Under the pieces are notes generated by a model. It was not told the origin of the DNA. It searched no databases and was given only the letters and a program-made list of their open reading frames with translations. Shown one piece after another: positions 35,472-47,400 of a DNA stretch of 64,000 nt (the first letter of the stretch is position 1; each line of letters begins with the position of its first letter). Origin of the DNA: Phallusia mammillata (taxonomy: Eukaryota > Chordata > Ascidiacea > Phlebobranchia > Ascidiidae); contig QLIY01000335.1 in NCBI GenBank assembly GCA_003260075.1, forward strand, positions 90,774-154,773, read 5' to 3'. The position numbers were made by a program, and so were the translations under genes.

Positions 35472-38400
35472 AGAAAAACTTTGAGAGTTTTCCACCACCA
35501 GCTGCCATGCAACCAAATCTTCCACCACCACAAGTATGGACATTTTTTATTGCTCAAACCGCCTGGTGCAGTTGTGTTGAGTTTAATTCGCTTGGTGAAC
35601 ATAGCGACACAATTGCACTGAACAATCACCAAGCCAGAAATAGCTGTGCAACGTTAAAACTGTTAGTAACAGGACTTTTGCATTTGCCACAATAATTTGG
35701 TGGATAATCTGAAAACTGTTTGTATCAGTTTGGAATATGTTTTGCATAGGTTTAAATTACCCCCTTTTATGAGCTGAGAATCTATTTTAGTGAATTTCTT
35801 TTAGTGAAAAATTAAACATGTGTTTGTATTCAGATAATGCCCCCATGGCAACAGCAAGCCCAAGCTCCTTGGCAACAACCCCAGGGCGCTCTCCCTCCTA
35901 ATGTGGGGCCCAGCACCCAAGGGGGCCCAACACCCCTAATGATGGCCCACCCTGAACCGACGGGCCTCATAAAAATGGAAAGTGACCTAGAAAAAGAAGA
36001 GGCTGAAGTTGAGAAACAGATACAAGACAGCGAAAACAACCTTCTGCAACATCACCAGGTTATAACAGTTCTTATATAATGCTTGGTGAAACATATGGTT
36101 CATTCTAAGGGTCAATTATTATCGGCTTCGATATTACAGATTATCAGTATTGGCTTTTTTTGACGGACGGTCATTGTTTTTGCTTGGAACATCTGTGTCT
36201 TATACTTGAGTTCCAACTTAAGGCAAATCAGTGTCAATGCTTTGATGTTCTGATGTGGCTTTAGGCAGTTCTACTTTTTCACGCATCTGTTTGTTTCTAT
36301 TTATTCCTGCTTACATCAAAACACAACTTCAGAAATTTGTTACTCTGTTCTACAATCACTTGCAACTTTGGAGTTTTTTGCTGTTAGAAAAAGTAGAAAT
36401 GTAGACCTATTACTAAAAATAACAAATCGGCTTTAAATATCGGTTATTGGACTACTTAGGAACTGATAACCTGTATCAGTTATGCATTTAACCCTTTGTT
36501 ATGAAGCAAATACATTTTTTTTAAAATTACTTCTCAGTACAGTTCTGTTACGTAACAAGTCCTTTGTCATACTGCATCTTACTCATTTTTTTAAAAACTA
36601 GGTTGACCTAAAACTTAAAAACAAGGTTGAAAAAAAAAACTATGAAACTACATACATTACCTGAATTTCCCCCCCCCCCGACACAATTGCACTGAACAAT
36701 CACCAAGCCGGAAATAGCTGTGCAACACTAAAACTGTTTGTAACATAACATTCGGTTTAGCGACAACAATTTGGTGGATAATCTGTAAGCTATTTGTATC
36801 AGTTTGAAATATGTTTTGCATAGGTTTAAGTTACCCCATTTTATACAGCTGAGAGTCTATTTTAGTGAATTTCTATCACATTTAAAATGAAATATGTGTT
36901 TTCCCCCCCCCCACGTCTGAACGATGTATTCTATATACACCACTACCTTGGCAGTAATGTGTGTGATTAAACTACTTTTCAAGTCCGTGTATAGTGTTCC
37001 TAAGTATAGCAGTTCTTATATAATACTTGGTGAAACATATGGTTCATTCTAAGGGTCAATTATCGGCTTCAATATTACAGATTATCAGTATTGGCTTTTT
37101 TGTCGGACGGTCATTATTTTTGCTTGGCACATCTGTGTCTTTTACTTGAGTTGCAACTTAAGGCAAATCAGTGTCAATGCTTTGATGTTCTGATGTGGGT
37201 TTAGGCAGTTCTACTTTTTCACGCATCTGTTCGTTTCTATTTATTCCTGCTTGTAAACATCAAAACACAACTTCAGAACACTATATATAGATCTGTTCAT
37301 ATAATGGTGAAAATAACGGCCCAAATAGACGTAAAAAGCGACATGCTTTTTATTGTTCAAGCTTACACCTCGCTTCTGCGCACCTTTTTATCTATTTTTT
37401 TTATGCGACGCTTGTTTTGCACCTTTTTATCATTCCTTTATGCGACTAAAGTGTATATAAACGGGTGTAACTGATGTGGCCTTCATATCACTGATGATGG
37501 CATGAGCATTTGCCGAAACGTTTGAACAATAAAGCATGTCACTTTTTACGTTTATTTGGACCGTTATTTTCACCATTACAACTTCAGAAATTTGTTACTC
37601 TGTTCTACAATCACTTATAACTTTGGAGTTTTTTGCTGTTAGAAAAATTAGAAATGTAGACCTATTACTAAAAATAATAAATCGGCCGGTTATTTATCGG
37701 TTATTAGACTACTTAGGAACTGATAATCTGTATCAGCCTCAAAAAGGCATCTTATATCAGTCTAACTTTGGTCATGCATTTTACCCTTTGTTATGGAACA
37801 AATACAGTTTTTTTTTTAAATTGCTTCTCAGTACAGTTCTGTTACGTAACAAGTCCTTTGTCATACTGCATCTTACTCATGTTTTTAAAAACTACGTTGA
37901 CTTAAAACTTAAAAACTAGGTTGCAAAAAAGATAAAATTATGACTGCATACATTACCTGAATTCAAACAATGTGTTCAACATAGGTCACATCACTTTTCA
38001 GTTTTTTATTAACAGAACCCATCTAAACTTCTTCATAGCTAAAGCAATATATAACAAAACAAAATCATTGCCTTTCAGATTAACACAAGGCAGCCTAACC
38101 CACATTAAAGTATTATAAATCACTCACTGCGTTTGTTGTTACCAAATATGCTTTTAGGTGTTAATGAGCCAACAAGAAAAGCAAATATCTTCGGAAATGG
38201 AAGCAGCACAAGGTGAAAGTCGTCAAAAATCCGCAAGAGATGTTGGTATTTCTTTGGACTCATTTGATCAAGTCTTACAACCTATCATTGATTCATGCAC
38301 CAAAGATTCTATATCGGTAAGCAAGCATATCATGACAAAATTAAAACAATATATTAGTTAAAACTACTCATGCCAAAACTTTTTATGAGGTAAAAACTTG

Positions 38401-41400
38401 TGGTTCAATAATTGTGCACAACCTAATAGTTTACATTTTTTGTATGTTATTTTATGCAGAGCGGCACCCCCCCCCCTGCACCAAAGATTCTATATCGGTA
38501 AGCAAGCATATCATGACAAAATTACAAGAATGTATTAGTGCCAAAACACGTTGTTTTATAAGGTTCAATTTGGTAAAAACCTGTGGTTCAATATTTGTGC
38601 ACAATTGGTGAACATTTTTTTGCATGTTATTTTATGCAGAGCGGAAAAACATGGATATTGGCAAACTCATCTACCGAATTTCACTGCCGAGTCATCGCGA
38701 ATCAGCTATTGTGGAAAGTTTCTGAAGCAGTGAAAAAAGTAAACTTGTTTATCTGGTTGTTAAAATGAATTGTTTTGTCTTAATAGTGATCAATCGGTGT
38801 TACTTAAATACAAAACAAATTAACATTAATTTAAATGTAACTAAAAAAGGGTAGTGCTAATTTTGTTGTTTAGGGTTTAGTTTGTTCAAATGCTCATAAT
38901 AGCGTCAATAAAATTATTGAAGAAACACTTTTGGTGGTAGTTTATGAACATGAAGGTGAAAAAAATTAATGCACGTAAGTTTGAGATAATCATTTGTTTC
39001 CATTTTGGGGGAACTAAATAACACAGCTACAAAAATTTAATAATGTGTTTAAATTTATGTTTTGCAGGAAAAATGCTTCACCACTCAGCTGCATATTATT
39101 TATTTGATCAACGACGTTCTGCACCACGCATCACGGAAACATCTCACATTATTGTCACAAGCTTTGGAAGGAGTGATTGTACCCATATTTGCCACAACTC
39201 AAACCAGTAAGAAAGTTTATTACATATAATTTCCTTTCTGCTGATTGGCGCTGATTGAAAGTCTTCAAATTTGTGTGCTGAAAACAGCAAACGTTTATTT
39301 CAAAAGATATTTTGTTTTGCAATTTTGATATTGGCAACAAATAAATATAAATGAGAATGTAACATGTTTTTTGTGTGAATGTTAACCCAGCTATCAAGCT
39401 CTAAATCACTGACATAGTCATAAAAGCTGATTTGCCTATAAACTAGGAATGAGCCAGAACGTGAGTACTCGGGACAAGCATCGTTGTTTTTGATGCTTGG
39501 TGCTCAGCAAGCAGTTGCACAAACTAACCCAAGCATTAAGTTTGTATATTCATGCCTTGCTAACATACGAAAGCAGTGTATAAAAGGGTGTTAAAGAACA
39601 TCATGACTGTTTTAATTGGGTTTTTATTGTTTACTTCCAAATAAGTTTTGTAAAAATATCTAAAAAATGAATTCAGATGCCAGTGACGACCACCAAGAAC
39701 GATTGACCAAACTGTTGGGCTTGTGGAGTCAATTTAAATACTTCAGTGACAAAACAATGGAGGAATTATCAGAACCTGCTGCAGCGATGAATAATTATAA
39801 GGTACAACCGTACCAACTTTGGTGATTCCCTTTTACCAACTTAAAGGCTTTTAAACAAAACAGAACACTTCAAAATACTAAACAAGCAATAGTCAATAGA
39901 ATGTGAATTACTGCAATTTATTGTCAAAAAGTGTGAAACAGAACACAGATGTTTCTAAACCAGTGGTTCTCAAACTCGGTTTTCAGGGTCGCATGCGGCT
40001 CCAAACTACTTATTTTGCGGCTCGCACCAGACCTCAGAAAACCACCTAAAACATTGCTATTTTAGCTTTCAAAGTCATAATGTTTAGTGATTTTCTCAAG
40101 GTTTCGTTTTTTTGCGGCTCCCTACACACTTAAAAAACTACCATTTGGCCCCGACAATAAAAAAGTTTGAGAACCACTCTTCTAAATGCATTACTGTCTG
40201 CCTGTGGTTACCAAACTGTGGCACAGGCAGTACTGGAAAAACATTACGGCCTTTTGGGTAATCTGCAAAAAAGTTCATAGCATTTCCTCACTATTATAGC
40301 TGTTTGATTTGGTATAACTCCTTCAATAGGCCTGACATGCTATGTTTATAAAAAGTCAGTAATGATTACATATATTATGTATTATTCTGCAACAATAGGT
40401 AAATATGGTAAAGTATGTGTAGATTGCAAATCTTTACAGGATTGTATTTTTCCCCATATCTGTTGTACACCCTGTTTTGTCACACAGGAAGAGCTGAGGA
40501 TCCAATACTCAAATGTTGTAGATAAAGTGAAAGAATCAATCGATGCACAATATAAACAATATGAGAAGCAACATGAGGAGTATGCAAGGCACATTAAGGG
40601 GCAGGTTGAAGAAAAGCGAAGGCTATTTGAGGAACAAAAAAATATGGTAGGATTTAGTGAATGTCATTGTTTGGTTATACTTTGTCAGGCTAACATCTAA
40701 GTGGCTTAAAATTGTAAATTGTTGTGTATAATGTTAAGAAGAAAAAAACAATGATTTCGAGTATTTATTATACCTAGTTCTTACTGAGCACATGATGATA
40801 AGTTAAATCGCTGACAACTTTATACTCAATCCCCATTATTGGGAACCATTATTTATTTGATTTTTTATTTGTTTGCATGTAACACACTGCAGACCAATTT
40901 AAAAAAATATGTTGGCCAAATAACACACAAAGAAACATAGTTACACAAAAATATTTATCCATTTAAGTTTATTGGTATTAAGTCGTCGAAACATTGCGTT
41001 ATTTGTGATCAACTGAAAGAAATACCACAACAATTTAAATGTGTTATGGTAGAAACACTTTTTATGTTTAATTTTTGTTTAGCATAACTCCAAACGATAT
41101 GAAGAAAATGGAAACAAATCGTTTCAACAAAATGAACCTCCTTTTTCTGTTGATGCTTACAGAGGTTGGAGTCCTAATCCTATATATTTGTGCTAGGTGT
41201 TAACAAACCCAAACACCCCAAATGAAGCACTGCTTAAGACTAGAGACAGACCACCCCCCCCCCAAGAAAATGGAAACAAATCGTTTCAACAAAATGAACC
41301 TCCTTTTTCTGCTGATGCTTACAGAGGTTGGTTTCCCATCTTATATATTTGTGCTAAGGTGTTAACAAACCCAACCCCCCCAAAAGAACCACTGCTTTAG

Positions 41401-44400
41401 ACTAGAGCCAGGTCGAGTTTTGTTTTTAAAGCTGATACTGATACCGATTATCGGTACTTATGTAGGTCGACTGATATTTAAACCAATGTTTTATTCAAAC
41501 AAACTTAACCCTGTAAAAACAGGACTAAAGAAAGCAGCATCATAGCATCATAGCATTTGAAATCCCCCCCCCCCTAATACTAATACCCATTATCGGTACT
41601 TATGTAGGTTGATGATAATCAGTATTTAAACCAATATTTTATTCAAACAAACTAAACCCTGTAAAAACAGGACTAAAGAAAGCAGCATCATAACATCATA
41701 GCATTTGAACAGTTGCGCCAAGCAAAAGTAACAGAGTTACAATCATTGACTTTCTAAAGACAAAAGGCAGATAATATGTCGAATATTGGGGCCAATAAAT
41801 TGCCCGGCCAATGAAATCGGCCTATCCCTACTTCAAACATTGCCTAGCTTCTAATGATGGCAACCCCCCCCCCTTCTAAAGACAAAAGGCTGACAATATG
41901 TCGAATATTGGAGCCAATAAATTGCCCGGCCAATGAAATCGGTCTATCCCCACTTCAAACATTGCCTAGCATCTAACAATGGCAGACCCCCCCCCCTGCT
42001 GTCACACTTAAATTGGCTGCATTTTGAATATATGGAAATTGCAAACAAATTTGGTGATAAAAAGCAGTTTATCTCTATTTTGCATTTGTAATATTATTTA
42101 CAGCTATAGTATACAGTCTGTTTGATTGCAAGAAAAAGCTTATCAATTAGGCGTTGTTATTATCATCATTAATAGTTTCCTTCATGCAAATTTTGTTTTT
42201 GTTTTTAACCAGATGAACCAATGCCACACATGGGAGGCCAACCACCATGGACAAGGCCCCCCCCCCTTTAACGATGGCAGAAAAGTTTGCTGCATTTTGA
42301 ATATATAGAAATTGCAAACAAATTTGGTGATAAAAAGCAGTTTATCCCTATTTTGCATTTATAATATTAATTACAGCTATAATATACAGTCTGTTTGATT
42401 GCAAAAAATCAATTTGGCGTTGCCATTATCATCATTATTATTTTCCTTCATGCAAATTTCTTTTTTGTTTTCAACCAGATGAACCAATGCCACACATGGG
42501 AGGCCAACCACCATGGACACGAAGGGACAATTACCATGAAAGTGAGGGGAATTCTATGCCTTACGACTATGAACCTACACCAGATAAGTATGTCCTGTGT
42601 TTTAAACATTGTCATTGCAGAGTCTGAATTTTCAGGCCATTTTTTTCAAGCAGAAATAAGTCGTACAAGGGCTTGTCTTATCAAGGTTTTAAAATGCATG
42701 TTTAATTGACCTTTATCTGTAAAATAGGTAAATGGTTAGAGCAGTTTCAACCTGTGGGTCGCGACTCCCGTGGGGGTTGTTTGCTATTTTACTGGGGGTC
42801 GCTAAGGCCTTTGATAAAGATTAAAAAGTAAATGTTCATCAGCAGTGGTACAGCACCTCGGCAAACGAACATTAAAACGCTTGCAGTGGATTAAGCACGT
42901 CAGTGTGTTGTAACCGGACACATTGTGTATGAAAATTAAATGGACCACAAGCATAGAACCTTTCTTATTGCCCTAAGTGAGCGTTCATTAAGGATTATCA
43001 AAAAACGTATAAAAGTTTTTGAAAAGGGGTCGCAAGTTACATTTGGTTGTGAAAATGGGTCGCGGCATGAAAGGTTAAAACCACTGGGTTAGAGTCACTG
43101 TCGACTATTACAATTTATCCTTTCAGCTACAATCAAAATTTGCCAACCCCGGGTAGAGACTTCAACAGGCAAGGTCCACCACCTCAAGATTGGCAGCCAC
43201 CGGAGGGCGGCAATGGTCGCTTTAATAATAACCCACCAAGGGGTGGTTGGCCCCCTAATCGGGGTGGACCCCCTGCTAGAGAAAACCCCAATTTACCGAT
43301 TCCTCCTGAAGATTCTGCTTTGATTCCCAAAGCTCCATACTTTGATCTGCCTGCAGGATTGATGGCCCCCCCCCCCCTGATAAAGATTAAAAAGTAAATG
43401 TTCATCAGCAGTGGTACAGCACCTCTGCAAATGAACATTAAAACGCTTGCAGTGGATTAAGCATGTCAGTGTGTTGTAACCAGACACATTGTGTCTGAAA
43501 ATTAAATGAACCATAAGCATAGAACCTTTCTTATTGCCCTAAGTGAGCGTTCATTAAGGATTATCAAAAAAAGTATGAAAGTTTTTGAAAGGGGTTCGCT
43601 AGAGTCACTGTGTTAGAGTCACTGTCAACTATTTACAATTTATCCTTTCAGCTACAATCAAAATTTGCCCCCCCCCCTTGGCCCCCTAATCGGGGTGGAC
43701 CCCCTGCTAGAGATAACACCAATTTACCGATTCCCCCTGAAGATTCTGCTTTGATTCCCAAAGCTCCATACTTTGATCTGCCAGCAGGATTAATGGCACC
43801 ACTTGTCAAGGTTTGTTTTAATTTGTTAAAGTAATTGTTTTATTAATTGCTTGGTGCTAGGCCAACTATACTTTCTTTTGATTCTTTCATTGTTCTTACA
43901 AGTCTGAAAAGCAGTGTTTCATACTGGGATGGGACGTTTTACCGGAACGAAATAAATTATTTTGGCTCAAATACCAGTATGAAATACCAAAATATTTTTT
44001 TTTAAAAAAACAACGGAATATAGTAATTTATTTTGTTCTGGACATTTAATAGAAAATTGCTGAATATTTTGCGCCGTTGGGCCACAATAAAAAACAAAAG
44101 CTGCTTCAATGTATAATATATTGTTTGTTTGACTTTAACTGACAAATGTTATGTGATGTAATAACAATAATTGTTGTGTTGCAACTTTAATTCTTTGTTG
44201 TAAAGATCACAACAAGATGTTCTTTTGTTGGACCAAAATACTGTGATAAAAACAATAAGTGACATATCTATTTACTGTACAGCATTGTTAACCATTTGTG
44301 TTATATTACCAACAGTGATAATACTGTAGTAACTTTTCTAGTAATTATTTTCACAGCTTGAAGAAACTGATTATCGTGAACTCGACCCCGGTCTCATCCG

Positions 44401-47400
44401 TCTTCCTGCTCCAGTGCCACCTAGTGAGCGTTTGCTTGCGGCAGTCGAGGCTTTCTACAGTCCACCTTCACATGATCGTCCCAGAAACCCGTAAGTTTCA
44501 GTTGTGTCATTTTTTTCCGAGCCTATTCTTATCACAACAGTCTACATACTAAATATTTTTCTGTGTTTTGGTGCTCAACAAAAACTCTTATATTAATAGC
44601 TGGAGGCTCTAAATCAGGGNTCACTCTTTCAGGTAGTGATGTACCGAATCGTCGAAATTTCGATTCGGCCGAAACCGAATATTCGGCGGTTTTGCCGAAT
44701 AAATTCGGCCGAATCAACCGAATCATTTATGACGTCACGCGAAGTCGTACGCTAGGTATTTGACATAAAAACATATGTTTTTCTACCAGGCAATTAGTGC
44801 AGAATGGTTGTATTTCGTCTTAATTTTTATTCTGGAGGTTTAACATTGCCTCAGTTATGACTTCAAACCCGACAATGAATTACTGATTCTTTGCCTGGAG
44901 TGGGAAAAACGATGCTGTGTTAAAAATATATTATAATAGTGGGAATTTTCGTTGGTGCTAAGCAGAAAAGACACGTTTAACGCATTAAATGTGGGTTCGT
45001 AAAATTCGACAAACCGAATATTCGGTACATCACTAGTTCTCAATACATCGATTGCTGTTTACAATCGCAAATGTAGTTCAGCTTTTCAGGTATTTCCCCC
45101 CCCCCGGATTTCAAAAGTACTGTCAAACGAGTCCAATTATTTCATATTTTTGACCTGATTAATGCGCCTAAAACTAGTTTTCTGCGATCTGACAAAATGT
45201 GTCTAGAATCAAATACGAATTATATTTGTAGTTAAGCATATTTGGTAAGAAACAAAGCAAAATCACTTTGTGTTATGCACATGTGCGGCCCGCGATCTAA
45301 TTTTGACGTTTATAATTGGCCCTACAGTAACAAAGGTTGCCCACCCCTGGTTAAGAACCACTGCTCTAAAAATCTATACACTCTCGAGTTATATAACACC
45401 TAAAAAGCTTCCATTACAATATTTTTCTTACCTTGTTGTTGATATCCTTTAGAGACGGGTGGGAACAAAATGGAATGTTTGAATTTCTTCGTGCTAAGAT
45501 GAGAGCAAAGAGAAGGATTCAGGATGCAAATAGGAGAGATATGCGAAGGTCATTGTCAAGGTCACTGTCCAGGTAATATGACGTAACAACTGCTTTAAAG
45601 AGGCCCTGTCATTTGACTGGGATATACGTTACAGCTAAACCTTCCGTATGGTTACTATTTGGGATGTAGAAAATATGGTATCCCCCCCCCCTTTGACGTT
45701 TATAATTGGCCCTACAGTAACAAAGGTTGCCCACCCCTGGTTAAGAACCACTGCTCTAAAAATCTATACACTCTCGAGTTATATAACACCTAAAAAGCTT
45801 CCATTACAATATTTTTCTTACCTTGTTGTTGATATCCTTTAGAGACGGGCCCCCCCCCCAGCAGAAAAGACACGTTTAACGCATTAAATGTGGGTTCGTA
45901 AAATTCGGCAAACCGAATATTCGGTACATCTCTAGTTCTCAATACATCGATTGCTGTTTACAATCGCAAATGTAGTTGGGCTTGGTATTGCGCGAGTAGT
46001 TTTTTATTGTGATTGATTGACTGTGGTGATACCAGTTTTGGCCATTTCTTCGCAATTACTAATCCTGCTCGTTTCACAAATATGTTAACCTAGTCAAGAA
46101 AAACCGGCCTATCTGTTGGTCTGGCCATCGAAACCTGGTTTGGATGGTACGCACTGATACAAAAGTTGTCGGGTGGTACACAATCAATGTAGGGTTAAGA
46201 ACAGGGGCGGGGCAACCTGCGGCCCTCCATTAAAGGTTGTGCGGCCCGCAGAGACACTTGGATTTCAAAAGTACTGTCAAACGAGTCCAATTATTTCATA
46301 TTTTTGACCTGATTAATGCGCCTAAAACTAGTTTTCTGCGATCTGACAAAATGTGTCTAGAATCAAATACGAATTATACTTGTAGTTAAGCATATTTGGT
46401 AAGAAACAAAGCAAAATCACTTTGTGTTATGCACATGTGCGGCCCGCGATCTAATTTTGACGTTTATAATTGGCCCTACAGTAACAAAGGTTGCTCACCC
46501 ATGGTTAAGAACCACTGCTCTAAAAATCTATACACTCTCGAGTTTCAAAACACCTAAAAAGCTTCCATTATAATATTTTTCTTACCTTGTTGTTGATATC
46601 CTTTAGAGACGGATGGGAACAAAATGGAATGTTTGAATTTCTTCGTGCTAAGATGAGAGCAAAAAGAAGGATTCAGGATGCAAATAGGAGAGATATGCGA
46701 AGGTCATTGTCAAGGTCACTGTCCAGGTAATATGACGTAACAACTGCTTTAAAGAGGTTCTGTCGTTTGACTGGGATATACGTTACAGCTAAACCTTCAG
46801 TATGGTTACTATTTGGGATGTAGAAAATGTGGTAATCATATATAAACAGTTACTGCTAAAAATCTTCTGTCAAATGAAGAAGTCTCAGACGAAACCTTAG
46901 CCTCAGATTATTATCATTAATTTCAAACAAGTGAGAAATATGGCCATTTGCTTTGTTACTTTTCTTGATAACAGCAACCTGAATAACATGTCAAATGGTT
47001 TGAACCCCCCCCCCGATTATTATCATTAATTTCAAACAAGTGAGAAATATGGCCATTTGCTTCGTTACTTTTCTTGACAACAGCAACCTGAATAACATGT
47101 CAAATGCTCTGGGCATCTTATATTTGACCTCAAACATATGTCATTTATAACATTTCCTTTGCAGATCTCCGAAGCGTCGATCCTACTCCAGATCAAGATC
47201 CCGTTCCTACTCTCGATCACGATCTAGGTCCTCATCATCATCAAGGTAAACTTCCCCACTTTTCGTCGCTGATTTAAGCCTAGCTTCTAACATAAAAACT
47301 CACCACAGACAAAGTTTGCTGAACAGCGACGTATGGCGTAAAAAGCACAGTTGTTTAAATTATTAAGTTTACAAGTTGCGTTTATTGTTATTATTATTAT

